Assembly (NCBI RefSeq): GCF_020882245.1
Contig: NC_083597.1
Location: 27,630,652-27,694,651, forward strand
Source: Rhopalosiphum padi
Taxonomy: Eukaryota; Arthropoda; Insecta; Hemiptera; Aphididae
Length of the DNA: 64,000 nt
Direction: 5' to 3'
The notes beneath the pieces are model-generated. The model was not told the origin of the DNA and did no database searches. It was given only the letters and a program-made list of their open reading frames with translations. This document shows positions 27,901 to 41,204 of this stretch, piece by piece (position 1 is the stretch's first letter; the number at the start of each line of letters is the position of its first letter). The translations under genes and the position numbers were made by a program.

Positions 27901-29165
27901 TTTATTTTAATAATCACTTCAAACTTTGTGAATAATAAATTTAAACTAAGCTTTGAGGTTTCTGAATATAATATATTAATAATAAAACTTAAAATAAAGG
28001 TAAATGAGTAAGTTATGAATATTTCCGATTGATTTTCCCAATGTTTATATATTTTATTTTATATTAATATTTACAAAGGAATATTTAACCGATTTAAAAT
28101 TTAATATTGTACCACAGTTACATAAAAATCACACAACACTATTATTAGCTAAAATTTGATGCTTGGAAAATACATATTTAATTTTTAGGCGACTAACGTC
28201 AGCGGTACCATTCTGAATTTAAGACAACTAAAACATGTACAACTAGATAGCGCTTCAAATATAATAATAAATATTATATTCTACACATACTACTTATTTA
28301 ATAAACTCCACTAGAAGACTCGAGAGTTATTTGTTTAATTCAACTTATTTTGTCCTGCCATATCTTATGATGTTTTTGAGTGATAATTTTAAATCATGAA
28401 TCGATATTTGAAGTCATCAAACATAACACTATTAATTTTCTTTTGAAATATTTTTGGTATTTAAATATTTTTTTTTGTATAGTTTACCTATTTGATATTC
28501 TAGTAAACGTCAGTTTTTCTTTGTAATTATTCAATATTAGTTTATGTACTAAAAAAAATTAACAATGATTAATTAATGGTTATATACTTAATTTGAAGTT
28601 TAACCTTTCTACGTGTACAATAAGTAATTATATATAAGTAATATAATGTGAACAATGATCAAAATTTTATTAAAACAAAATTATAATTTTCGTGATTTTA
28701 TTTTTTCAAATTGTTATTTTTAAATTTTAAGGTATTTTATAAATATTTTTTTTTAATTTTCAATATATTTCAAAAATAAAACAAATATTGCATAATATGC
28801 ACAGCCCTAGATGATTATAGTTCAAGTAAAGTTATACATACAAATGATTTGTTACTTCAATTATTAATTTAATTTACTGTGATAAATAATTTAATTCATA
28901 TCTGTCTTGTACTGTAATATGTGGTTACTTATGAATTTCATATAAGCTAAGAGTTAGGATATGTATAGTGTGTATACTGTATATAATTAAAGTATATATA
29001 TTATAACAATACTAATAAGTATAAATTATCTTCAAAATTTGTTAGTTCTAATATTATTGTATTATTGTATTGATTATAATCGATTATAGACTAATTGTAT
29101 ATACTAAAAGAGATTAATGAATCTACGACACCACATTATCGATCATTTTCGTGAGCAGCGTAATA
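24961..29165. other. Gene-free stretch with one hAT-like fragment
   Basis: It is AT-rich throughout. A fragment at 26288-26330 ('gaaatttcggggagggttaa' onward) matches the interior of the 68-bp relic at 15.9 kb. The 26000-26200 patch is less AT-rich and may be old transposon DNA. No gene is recognised. Confidence 0.4.
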
Positions 29166-29235
29166 ATTGGTTAGTTATTGTTTACCTGATCAAGTTTATT
29201 TGAGTACCTACGTTTCTAAATGTAACTGTATATTA

Positions 29236-29415
29236 ATTTTGTACAGGTGGGTTGATGATCCAGCTTGCGTTGGTATTAAGACAGGAAAATGGTTTTTCAA
29301 GAGTATTGGTTTGAAACTAAGAAGAGATTGGGAGATTAAATCGAAAGCGAGTATAGCGACGATACAATTATATACAAAGGCTTCTATCCGATCAGGTTCT
29401 ACGATTATTAAATAA
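29236..29415 (+). other. Open stretch that could be an exon or a retro-derived fragment
   Basis: After a pyrimidine-poor but AG-ended site (ttttgtacag at 29237-29246) the plus strand stays open to a stop at 29413-29415. It reads RWVDDPACVGIKTGKWFFKS, then a basic segment with IGLKLRRDWEIKSKASI. The composition is protein-like and clearly less AT-rich than its surroundings. I do not recognise a family, and no neighbouring exon is found. Confidence 0.2.
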
Positions 29416-32099
29416 TACACACGGTACTTAATATAATACTTAGTGACTTGTATTAAATTTATTGATTTTACAGGACGATGGCGGAAGTGCGGGCATACGA
29501 TAAAAAAATGTATTTTATAACATTTTTTTTTGTAACGCCATTATAGTGCGTCGGGTAACATATCATAGCAGTGTTAAGTGTGTCATACGAGTTTCCTCTC
29601 AATAATGAGTGTTGATTACATGTTGAATACGACTGCCAGTCATTAAGGCATACACATAGTAATGGTGTAATGCGAAAGCAAGAGAAAAATTCAAACAGTT
29701 TTTATTTACATGTAATTTATATGCACCCTTTTATGAGATGAATATTTTAATTCTACTTTTTATGTGTGCTCTAGATATGTTCATTATACTAAATTTAAAT
29801 ATTACTTATTCCCTAAGATTTCATACAGATTGAAAATATATATAAATTCTACAGATAAAATCTTTATATCGATAGAAAAATAATAATGATTTTACAATAC
29901 AGTAATTTCAAATATCCTACAATAATTTAATCAGGGAATAGCAATGAGTTATATTTTAGACGTACGATATTGAAAGTGACATTTTAAAGAATTTGAAAAT
30001 TTAAAAAAATTGTTCAAAAATATTTATATGAGCGTATTATTATTATATTCTTAACTCAATCGTGGCCTATTTACTTAAAATGTAATTAATTTTTTTTTTT
30101 ATTTATTATTATTAATCAAATTTGTACATTTTTTTTTTCGATAAAAATAGAAGGCAGACAATCGCACCACTCGAACTAAATCCATCAACAATTTATCGTT
30201 ATTTTATAAATCTCAAAAAAAACGAAATGTTTCCATATTAGGGATGTATTGAAGAATTTTTTTTTGATTATAGTCGTAAATAAATTATTCTTAAGTAACA
30301 CCATCTATTATGTGCGTTGTATTTGTATTTTGCGTAGGTATACGACAGCTACCTACGTGTTTTAAATCATCAGCTTTCTCGCAGCCACTCTTTCATGGTT
30401 CCCAAAATTTTAATTCTATACCACCGTTTATTTTTAAATTGATATTTTTATATTTTTATTGATTTAAAATAAATGTTTAATTTAATATACTGAGTAACTA
30501 AGGCATAACTTTAATAATTTTATGTAATATCATTGGTAATTACAAACGAATTAAACATTATATTTAATTACATCGGTATATTAAATTATTTTATAGTTGT
30601 AACAATAAAATATTATAATAATAAAATAATAAGATGGTATAGAATTTAAAGAATATGATGGTAGCTTTCAAATTAAATGTATCTATTAATGAGAGAATCA
30701 CGTCTAATAAAAAAGTAATTAATAATATAATATAAGTAATATTGTATAGCATACATTTTTATGACAGATATAATTCATTGGTGAGACTGGTTCACATAAT
30801 AAATTAATAATTGTACTCGATCGACATTCAATTTATAATGCAATTTGCTATTAGTGATTGGACAATAACAGGAAATTTATTTTTTTACTAAACTATTAAG
30901 CATGTAGTTATTATACGAAGGTATTTATGAAACGTCCTCAAGACAAGCACTAGATTGAAATGTTATATTGTTAAACATATCACGTAAATCAACCATCATA
31001 ATTATACCATCATTTATACTTTATAGAGTATGTTGTACAGTCCTATTAAAATAGAATAAAAATCTCGCATTTCTATCGCAGAAAGTTCTCTATCTTAATG
31101 TAAAAAAATAAAAAAAATATACAATTTACTTAGTGTATTATGAAACACCGTTAATACATGTTAGAAAAATATTTTATATATATAATATATATTGTAATAA
31201 AAGATCTTATTTATTTTATAAGAGGATAAGAAAAATATATTCTAATTGAATCTAATTGGTTCTTTATGGGTGGGCGGGGGAGGGTCAAAATTTGAAATAC
31301 ATAGTATTTTTTTAAGTAGGTATTCCATAAAAAATGAAATTAACGAGAGAAATCGAGATTATTTATATAAACCAGTTTATGACAAAATAATTTTGTTTTA
31401 TTGTTGTAATAAAAAGAAATAAACTTAGAAACTTGACATTTTCACCAAATATATTTTATATTAGCATTTTTGTGAATATTTTTGTTCTTTCTGAGCGTTT
31501 GTAGATTTTTAACTTTTGTTTAATTTTATGTATGGTTACATTCTTGTATGTTGATAAAAATATTATAAAATGTAATATAAAGTTAACATTTTTCTTATAT
31601 ATTTATATATTATATCCTATAGCTATTTTATTTTAATTTAAAAATATGAATCGGAGAGATTTGTTTTTAGTTACATATATTATTTGTAACGTGTAACATG
31701 TATTATTTATAAAATATTTATATCCATCAATTCCATCGATATTATTATACATGTACCTACATTATCGCATACAATACTATATTATAGTATATGCCTATTG
31801 CATTGACCCTACTAGGCCTACTATCAACACAATATATACCGCCGACAATATTCATTCAATACAAATAAACAAATGTGGAGTTATTTTGAAAATTAAATTT
31901 TTCACCATCGGTTAAAAGATTAGTGATTATGAAAATATTTTTTTTTGTATTTAAACTCGCTTTCCAACCGCTACCTATAAATACGTGCATAATGTCTATG
32001 TATTATAATAAATAATAATAATAATAATAAATACGTGAAATATGATGGGACGCCGTGTAGAGCTCGTGCACGTTTATGTAAACGCTACTGTGATATTCA
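29416..32099. other. Gene-free AT-rich stretch
   Basis: A (TAA)n microsatellite lies at about 32011-32032 and a G-run patch at 31266-31285 ('gggtgggcgggggagggt'). Nothing else can be supported. Confidence 0.4.
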
Positions 32100-32124
32100 T
32101 AAATCCATTATAATATATTTGTGA

Positions 32125-32248
32125 CTGTAGCGTGACCCCAAATCCCAATCGATTTCGGAAATGAAACAACGAGGTCCCGAAATAGAGGAAACGTTGACGG
32201 AAACGATTACAGGCTCCAATTCCGGAATGGCAGAGGCACAGATTTAAA
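32125..32248 (+). other. Possible plus-strand exon, 41 codons to a stop
   Basis: After ctgtag (AG at 32129-32130) the plus strand reads RDPKSQSISEMKQRGPEIEE, then a Thr/Ser-rich end to TAA at 32246-32248. The patch is markedly less AT-rich than its flanks, and codon composition looks coding. No family is recognised. The minus-strand frame 32074-32274 overlaps it and looks less protein-like. Confidence 0.2.
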
Positions 32249-32274
32249 TGATGAAAAAATAAATATGTGTACAT

Positions 32275-33465
32275 GTGTATAAAAGGTTGATCGAATTAAT
32301 GACGGAAGCAGTTTGTGTTGCCGAATACCATGCGAATGCGTCAACGGTTAAATCCAAAATGTAGTAATAACCATATCACGTGCAAACCATTTATCTTGTT
32401 GTTCGCATGAATCGGCTGTCCTTGTTGGCTCGCATCACATAACAGTTTTGTTAAACGTCGAATATATTATATTATGTAATAATAATATGCAAGTATAATA
32501 CTGAGGGTAATCGATTATAGGTAGTACGTTTATTTTATTAAAATATAAAAGCTGTTCCCACATAATACAGTTCTGGTGCAATAAGTAATAGTTTGAATAT
32601 CTAATTTTTATTACATGACATATTTGACGTGAAAAGGAAATTACTCATTGGCGTTTAAGTTTAGTAAGGTTTTGCAGTGTGCTCGAGTTGGGCAGAGTGA
32701 GTTAAAAAAGGACATTTTTTTTTCTAAGAGTTAGTTTTGAAAATTATTCGTGAATAAAAATGATTGCAGTGTGATTTGAGAATTTGTTGACATTCTTGAT
32801 TTAAAAATTGTACACAATGTCGCGTTAGTGAAAAACTAAGAACTGCCAGTAATAGTACAAACCAAAAGTATTTTGATTAATGTATTTATAACGTTTTACG
32901 AATACTCATCAGACGGCCGGAGATCATCCTGTTGGTTTTATTTACATTTTATACAATATGTAATACTACCAATAAAAAGTTAATCTAAATTTATTTATAT
33001 AAATGAATGAGTATAATATAAAATATATTAATCGTTGTGAATAATATAAGAGTATCAACTGAATACCACAGTGCACAAAGTGTCAAGTAAACTATTTTGG
33101 TAAAATTATCAGAATTATTTTACACAAAATAAAATAACGATGCAAGTAATCAGGTCACATAGGTTCATATTATTATTATTGTGTTAAATTCTAGTCGAGA
33201 GAAGGTCACGTTAGTATATTTCCGAAAATTCCCTTTTCGCGTAAACGACCAATGCAATACAAACCGTGTATGCGCCCCTGATGTGTTTCTTTCTGCCGTT
33301 TAAAGGGTGTCTTAAACAAATATATACCTTCTCTATTATTATCAATGGCTATCTATAACGTTAAATAGTTGAAAACAAAAGTTAAACATGTTGCAAATAT
33401 TAGTTATAATAATATGAATTTTGAGAACCATTACAATTTAAATAATTATTTGTGTAACTAAAAAT
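32275..33465. other. Intergenic stretch, nothing recognised
   Basis: It is mixed AT-rich DNA with a moderately CpG-bearing patch at 33220-33310. No supported gene or element. Confidence 0.4.
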
Positions 33466-34331
33466 CAGTGGCGAATGCTGACTCTGATGTATGGGCATGC
33501 TCATTAATTATCATAATCTATTATAGTTCTATTTAATTTATAATTAATAAATAATACTCAAATTTGTATTAATTTATAAATAAGACTTTAATTTAATATA
33601 TATACATATACAATAGCACTTACTTAAATAATACATACACTATACACATTTAATACACTAGAACCTGTTAACCAAATAGTATTATCATACTGAATATGTC
33701 GAATATATTCTCTTTTTTTATCTTTGTGAACACTTGTCAGATTAGGAATTACTGGACAAGGCCTACCTATTTTAATAATTTCATTTTTTTCAGAAAAAGA
33801 TCTCCTTGAAAAAGGCTTAAAAATCAAGTCACTTATAACACAATATTCAGTTTCTACGATAGCCATAATATTATTTAAAATAATAAACTTATTATAGTAC
33901 TAAATAGTAAACACTAGTAAACTAAGTAATATTTAAAAATAGCAAAATAAAACAGAACGAGAAAAAATTGTCTTATACTCGTACACGTAAATTACGTACG
34001 TTGACGAAGCGCAACAGAATGAGCATGCCCTGGGTGATAAATACTGCGGCTGCTAGTAGAGCTGGTATTGGAATAACTGGTTTTTTTACAGCGATAATAA
34101 GGGTCGTATAGCTTGCGCACACATCTATCGCATGCTCTGGCATTAAATGTTACAATAAAGATATACACAGATAAGTATAACAGAAATAAATTAATTATTG
34201 TAACACATTATATTTCTTTTAAAATTCGTAATATAATATTGATTGCAAAATAATTTTTGTATTTTGATTAATAACGTTTTTATTTCTAAGCATGCGGCGC
34301 ATGCTGAGCATACCTGGAGAATTCGCCACTG
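33466..34331 (-). mobile_element. hAT element, 866 bp, internally deleted, perfect 8-bp target-site duplication
   Basis: Left end CAGTGGCGAATGC; right end on the minus strand CAGTGGCGAATTC. It is flanked on both sides by ctaaaaat (33458-33465 and 34332-34339), a perfect 8-bp duplication diagnostic of hAT. The subterminal DNA has 'gcatgctcat' near the left and 'catgcggcgcatgctgagca' near the right. A transposase N-terminal fragment is inside on the minus strand. The perfect duplication suggests a fairly recent insertion. Confidence 0.85.
33624..33866 (-). pseudogene. hAT transposase N-terminal fragment (TTF-type zinc-finger region)
   Basis: The 80-codon frame starts MAIVETEYCVISDLIFKPFS, continues with RRSFSEKNEIIKIGRPCPVI, and ends with YIRHIQYDNTIWLTGSSVLN. 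The order (L..PFSRRSF.EK..I...GRP.P, then RHF-like, then W-L-T-G-S..LN) is that of the segment before the catalytic domain of aphid hAT (ZMYM1-like, TTF zinc-finger) transposases. The frame stops about 10 residues into the expected zinc finger, and the RNase H-like domain is absent. It is a deletion derivative that cannot transpose itself. Confidence 0.6.
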
Positions 34332-34339
34332 CTAAAAAT

Positions 34340-37139
34340 GTAGAATATCTTGTTTTTTATGCTTATTAAAATACAAAATAATAATAACAAGTTTTTTGGC
34401 TGTATTATGTATAATATAAATATACTATTATTTGATATTCATTAGCTGTTGTCTAACAATATATAGTATATATAGTATGTACCACCATAGTACCAGTATA
34501 TTATGAGAGTATGAGACCATATAGATACTATTGCATTCTCCTAAATTATGACGTATTGTTATTATATAATATAATAATAATAAATTGCCTTATAAACATT
34601 TTCTCTTATATCCCTTATTATGGTTGCATTAAAATATATTATTGTATGAGTATAGAAGAAAATAATGTTAATTGTTAATTTGTAATATTTTCTGTATTGA
34701 TTAATGTTAAAACTCTCTTGAATGATTTGTATTAAAGTGTACTTTCAACCATAAACTTGTTACAATAATAGGTATATGTTTTGTTGAAGTAAGAAAAATT
34801 CTTTATAATACCATGAATTTTCATAATGTTATAAATTACATTTAAAATCTATACAAAAGGTATCACTATTTATACTAGTAATAGGCGTGTTTATTTTTTG
34901 TGAGATGAATTTTTATTTTAAATTATCATCTGTTAATGAAGTATTAAACTTTAAAATAATACGAATAACTTTCTGATGAACCCTATTTTAATTAAACATA
35001 TTATATTAAAAGCACGTTTAAGCGTAAATGAAAATTGTTGTATAAAGGTCCCGTGCAAATATAATGATTATACTGAGTTTTTGATATTTAGAGTTATTTT
35101 TTGAATGGTCAGTCATAGTAAAAACGTGTATTAATAAGATAAGATATATTTGTTTATAGAATAAAAATTACAGATAAATTATATTTTATGTAGGTAGTAA
35201 TATTTTTGTATGTTTATTTTAAACATAAATAAAAGCAAGTAAAATTAAAAACTGTAAATTTGTAACATATAATATTAGTTTTTTTTTTTTAATTTAACTT
35301 TTATAATATACATCGGGTACATTTTCATAGATAGAAAAAAATCTGAAAATAATATTTTATAGATGGTTTAAGGTTTTAGTGGGATATTTTCATTATATTT
35401 TAGTGTCTTTAAATCTTTAATTTAATCATTTGAATTTAAATTTATAATTTGAATTTACTCATAAATTAATATTATTTATTTTTTATAATGGTTTTTTTAC
35501 TTTGTATAATTCTTTGTAAATGGTGCCATATTATATTTATGCGTTGAAGTTTTTTTTTCTTTGGTAGATATTACCTAATACTAGAAATGCTCAAATATTA
35601 TCAAAATGAGTTACTCAATTTTTCGACTAATACGTTTATAGTATGTCCATTGCCATGCAATTAATGTCAAGTTTTTTGTTTGTTTTAAGTTTTGTCTACA
35701 GCATAAAACTGACATTAATAATACTTACGTAACATTTTACCTACGTATTATAGCCATAATAAAGCCACCAATCTGGATGCCCTTCAAATTAAAAAAAAAT
35801 GTACTGTATAATATATTGTAACACTTAATAGGCACAAGCAGATTTAAAAAACACTGAAACGCTAAACGATAAAATGTAGAGCTTTTTATAGCACCTAATT
35901 TACAAACAATAGTATTATATAAAGTTTATAGTACTCTTCTAACATATGAAAAAATAACTGTTCATCATAAAAAATAGTTTTTAGTAATTTATTATGCACT
36001 CGAGTGGTTTTATGCCATATAAATGTATTCTAAAGTAATAATTAGGTAACCTTAAGCAATTTTAACTTTATATTTAAATACATGGTTATTTTGATTCTAT
36101 CGTATAATTTCATCATAATGAATTATTAGATAAGTATATTTTCGATTTTGGTTTTATCAAATTTGCCCACTGGAAGCATTTCGGGAAATTATTTTACGAA
36201 TAATTACTGGATATCCTGTTATACATCTCTAATCTAAATTTGCATAACTATACCTAAATATCCCTATACTCAAAAATTAACTCACCAATATTATAATACA
36301 TTTCTCAATAAGCTGACTAATCACAACAATTATTTTATCTTCAAAATGTCCTCTCTAACTATTTAACTCCTTAACAAATATAACATAATTACAAATCAGT
36401 TTTAAAAAATAAGATCTCTCATGATTTAATGTATATAAATTTCTGTACATTATTCATATAATTTACCTAGTGTAAACTAGTGTATACTCATTAGGATAGA
36501 TTGTTAATATTATTTTAAATAAATATAATAACTGTTGAAATCCATCACCTACTCAAGATAGTAATGACTAATGAATTATAATATAAAATTTTGGTTTGTG
36601 CAAATTAAGGAGCGTGATAATAACACCCAATTCTGTGTATAATTTTCAGGTTTACCTATAGAATTATAGAAATATTTTATAAAAAACAAAAAATTCTAAA
36701 TAGTTTCATTAATTTTATAGCACAATGATAAACCACAAATAATAACTCTAATTTAGAGTTAATTTTAATATAACGTTGCTTGTAATCATTATTATTATTG
36801 GTAAATTTATAAGCTAGAGAACATTATATGGAACTTTTATAATACAATAACGAATAATAATAAATAATATAAAATAATAATAAAATGTATTCACCAGATC
36901 AGAAACATACATAGGAAAACCATTGAATATAATTATAGTAATAAAAAACTGACCTATCTCATTACCAGGAACAAGAAGCCTTAGTTGTACCAAATATATA
37001 GTGATGGGCGATGTATTGTATAAATAATATAATACATATATATATATTTCTTATATTTCTTTCTTCATCTTACATAATATAGTTACATCCCCTTACCACA
37101 CTAGTTAACTACTATATGTGCTTCAAAAACAATACGTGT
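34340..37139. other. Gene-free AT-rich stretch
   Basis: No exon, element end or RNA gene is seen. Confidence 0.4.
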
Positions 37140-37380
37140 GATGATAACAACTGACTGGGAAAAATAATGAGCTTTGGCATTAAAGCAGAATATATACGAG
37201 CAGTAACCACGATGTGCGAGTTTTTACCTGCAAACAAGATGGACCGTCCATATGGCTCCTTGGGGACTGCACAGTACCAGCTAGAACACCATGCAGACCG
37301 ATCTTCAATCACTGCTAAACCGGAATTAATTTACATTTGTTATGACGATGGACAAAGCTATATTATCCTTCTGTAATATA
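37140..37380. other. Less AT-rich patch with overlapping open frames on both strands
   Basis: The plus frame 37167-37376 (MSFGIKAEYIRAVTTMCEFL onward) and the minus frame 37112-37312 overlap almost completely. Neither resembles a family I know. The sharp composition change argues for an exon or an old insertion rather than ordinary spacer. Confidence 0.2.
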
Positions 37381-38139
37381 TGTTTGGTCTGTAGGAATTT
37401 TTTTCTTTATGAATGAGAATAAAATATAATACCTAGTAAAAAGGTAATAAATTGGTTATTTTTTTGGCATTTTTTTTTTTTTATTTTGTTTTTCAACTTT
37501 TCACCACATTACACTTTTTTGATAGTGTGAAAAGATTATAATTTATAAAATAAAGTAATATGTAATTTTTAAATATTACAGTAGATTTGTTACAATTCAG
37601 AAACATGAATATCTTTCTTTTTTTTTAATATTTGATAATACTTCCAGTAATTTTTCACTCTAATAGTCTCTATTCACGTTGCTGTTATATTGTTATTCTC
37701 GCAAGTAAAATATAAATTAAAATCTACTTAATATATAACATAATGTATATATTATATATAATTAAGTAGCTTTCATTATTTAAGGATACATTTAAAATAT
37801 TTTTTATTAATGAATGAATTTATCGTTTATAATTTTTAATTATCAAAAATATTTTTAGAACTATTGTAGCATTCAATATTATATAGGTTATAATTTATTG
37901 TTAATATATTAATTAATTTCAATTTTAAAAACATATTTAAAATCCAATACATTTCTTTAGTTATCATATATGGATAATTGCACAATTATCAAGTATAACC
38001 AAAAATAATGCTAGATCAAAATAAAGGTATTTTTCAAGGAGCACAACCATAATAAAATGTGTTTAACGAAACGCCGTAAAAGTTTATATGAAGTCATTGA
38101 ATAATGCTGATGTTACATAGTTAAAAAAAAAGGAAAAAT

Positions 38140-38620
38140 CTACTATTAGTATGGCCTTGGCAGAAAATGAAAAACTACAAAAATGTTTAGCTGATAAGAT
38201 AACAATGTCCTCTCGAGAAACATAACATGTGAGAAAATAACTACAGGATATGCCGATGAAACAAGGTGAGAGATGCGGGGAGACCGGATGAAGAGAATCC
38301 GGTTAACCGGAACAAGCTGCTGGTACCGATTTATTTTTATTATACACACTTATATTTGTACTGACTCCGTTACCGACGAGAAAACCCTCACCCGGTCCAA
38401 GGTTATTGAAAGGACTCGATTGCGTGTGGCACAAATAGCCCCGGGTGCTACATCCTCCCTTAGCCATTCGTGGATATAATGGTCTGTAACATGGATAGAG
38501 GTAAGAGAAACTGAATGGTTTTTGACCTATTCTGTATGATTAATTATTTACGGCTGAGGTCGTCGTCTATCACCTAGGAAGGCCACTTCGATAAGACACG
38601 GCCGGACGTGATGAAAAACA
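38140..38620. other. GC-rich, CpG-bearing island
   Basis: It contains words such as gaccggatgaagag, accgacgag, ccccgggtgc and cggccggacgtg in an otherwise AT-rich region. A plus frame 38273-38479 is open but unrecognised. A promoter/first-exon region of an unseen gene is possible. Confidence 0.25.
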
Positions 38621-39179
38621 AAATTCATAACCATTTTTACCCTAGGGTTGTTCAATAATGAAAACATTGAAAACCCATACCATTAGTTTATATTTTTGCA
38701 CGTGAATAAATAAAACGCTAACGGACAATTTATTACTTGGTTGGGTTTACAGCTGAATCGCGGTGGCCGCTTTTTTTTTTTTTTTTAAATCGCATTTTAT
38801 CTATAGTAACCGGAATGTGAGTCAATACCTAGTGTAATTTTTAAAAATATACAGACAATCAGTGGGTGTCATTTAGAGAGAGAGAGATATAAATGATATG
38901 ACCATTAATTTATGGTAATATACTACGATTATGTATCAAAGTAAACACGTATAATATATTTTTAATCGATACATTAAAAACCAAATAACATATTATGTTA
39001 ATATTATAATAATGTATCAAAAATAAATGAAATATAAGTATACTTTTAAATAACTACTTATTATAGGTTAGTATTAATTTATAAGTAATTAATTGTTGTT
39101 TAACTACATAACCTAAATAGAAATGGATACCATGCATGTACCTACGATTAATTGTATACATATAGTTTTATTAATAGGT

Positions 39180-39430
39180 ATATATAATTATATATTTATA
39201 TATATATATATTAGTTTAATTTTAAATTGTTTAAAGATCTTCATTTATTGTTCCAAATTGTTACACATAAGTACATAACATAATCAGTACCCACATAATA
39301 TTAATACATTAAATCACTTAACTCCTTTAAGCTATTGCTTGTGATGGGGTAGGAGAGCAATATTTAGATATATAATAAATTATACAGTTATGCAATTATA
39401 ACATAACATTCGGGTTACAGAAATTCGGTC
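39180..39430 (-). repeat. LINE-like 3' tail, copy 2
   Basis: On the minus strand the block CCCATCACAAGCAATAGC (near 39333-39350) followed by TTAAAGGAGTTAAG matches the block at 13.43 kb. It continues into AT-rich DNA ending with AATAAATGAAG and a TA microsatellite at 39190-39213. No coding sequence is attached. Confidence 0.4.
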
Positions 39431-40129
39431 ACAGCTTTTAACTGCGGACTTATCATTTACGCATATATATATATATATATATATATTATGTTATACATAA
39501 TCAATTATATAGAAAACATTTTCCATCTAAATAATAAAAACCATTGAATTTATTGCAAATATGTTGAAAATACAATTAATGTTTAATAGACAATAAATCA
39601 AATCAACATTAATTGAAATGACAATTTACTAGTTTTATACTGGTTGACATATTAATATAAATATATTTGATTTTGTCAAATGTTCGGAGCAGTTACTAAT
39701 TATTAGATGCATAATTAATTGATAATATAATATATATCCATCATAATGTACAGAGCATATTGAATTAAATGAAAAACGTGAAATAAATTCTGAATAAATT
39801 ATCAATACTTAGTAAAATTATTAATTAAAAAACTTAAATTCACTCCGGTGTTTTTTACTATTATTTTACGACTATTAACTATTCAATAATAATTTGTTTT
39901 TAATAAATTATATTTAGTTAAATAATTTTAAAATGTGATTATTAATACTCGATTTACACGAAGGGGCAAAAATCCAATACTTAAACCACAAAAATCTGTA
40001 CTACGATACCGGTTAAAACAAGCAAAAAAAAAATTGTAGTTTTCATTCGTTTAACATCAGAATAACTTAAGAAAGAAAAAAATGAAAAAATGAAATTAAA
40101 ATAGAAGTATTTCCAATCCTATTTCTTAA

Positions 40130-40860
40130 AATTTAGATCAAAAAATGTTCTCATGTTATATTTTGAATATTTATAAGTAAATAAAAAAGGGTGGGCAAGT
40201 GGGTATTGCTCTGCTGTATAGTATGCAATGACAGGTATCATTGTATACGAAACACGATTCTGAAAGGAGTTGATTTGTCAGTTTAGGATAATTAGTAGGA
40301 TATATTAAATTATTACCTATACGTATTTATATTGTAATATTATCTCCTTATTTTACGCGATTTCGTAAAACCTTAAATTTCATACGTTCATAAAATATTT
40401 TCTATATCGATGCTAGAATTTTTTTTTACAGTTACTTGAAGGAAAACTTATGGAAAAACTTGTATCGGGTTTTTAACTATAGGTATAAATCAAAAAAATT
40501 TTATAAATTTTTAACTTCAAAATTCCTTGCAAATTTTTGCGATTTTGATATATTTCGTAAACATTTGAACCTTAAATGCTTATAAACAAAAATTGTGACT
40601 AACGATTTTTGATTTTTTTTTTTTTTACTTCGATAAGTACAACTTATAATAAATCTTGTATTAATTTTTAAAGACTGCAAATAACTTAAAAAAGTCAAAA
40701 TATTTTAAAAATGTAGTTGTGAATAGATAACGCTGATATAAACATTTGATGAAAATTTCAATGATTCGTTTTTGAGTTACTACAAAATAAAAAAATCGAT
40801 TTTGTCAAAAACTGATTATGCGTACAAAATCTCTTTTTTCCGTTACTTTTTTTAGGGTTT
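40130..40860 (+). repeat. Aphid-type unclassified interspersed repeat, forward copy
   Basis: It begins with 'gggtgggcaagtgggta', continues 'aaacacgattctgaaagg' and 'ttaaatttcatacgttcat', and reaches 'tttttgcgattttgat', 'gattcgtttttgagtta' and 'aatcgattttgtcaaaaact' at the end. This succession is familiar to me from many aphid loci. The inverse copy at 9080-9985 shares the second half. It is non-coding; a minus frame at 40501-40698 is an accident of the repeat. Confidence 0.6.
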
Positions 40861-41067
40861 TTAGGGTTCAGAATTTAAAACCTACATCTGTAACTACATT
40901 TCTCATTATAAAGATGAATTGAATTATATTTTTTTATTTTTAGTCTTTTAGGTAGTTATTTGTCTGTGTATTTTAATTTCATATTTTTCATATCATATTA
41001 TTATAGGACGTTTATTGGACGTTATATAATGAACTGAACATACTATAATTGCACGAACTTGGAAATT

Positions 41068-41204
41068 CCGCCGCAGCTGATTCGCTGCGACTGTTTCGCC
41101 GTCCGACTATTCGCCGCAGACCGCTTCGCCGCTGGACCATTTTGCCGCAGATCGTTTCGCCCCGCAACGTTTCACCGCCAGACTTTTCATCGCTACCGTT
41201 TCAG
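41068..41204 (+). repeat. GC-rich 15-bp minisatellite, left arm of an inverted pair
   Basis: About nine units of roughly GACYRTTTCGCCGCM occur, alternating between a 'ctgtttcgccg' type and an 'actattcgccgc' type, so the higher-order period is about 30 bp. Units are diverged. It is strikingly GC-rich against AT-rich flanks. The plus frame 41049-41264 runs through it only because the repeat lacks stops. Confidence 0.8.
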
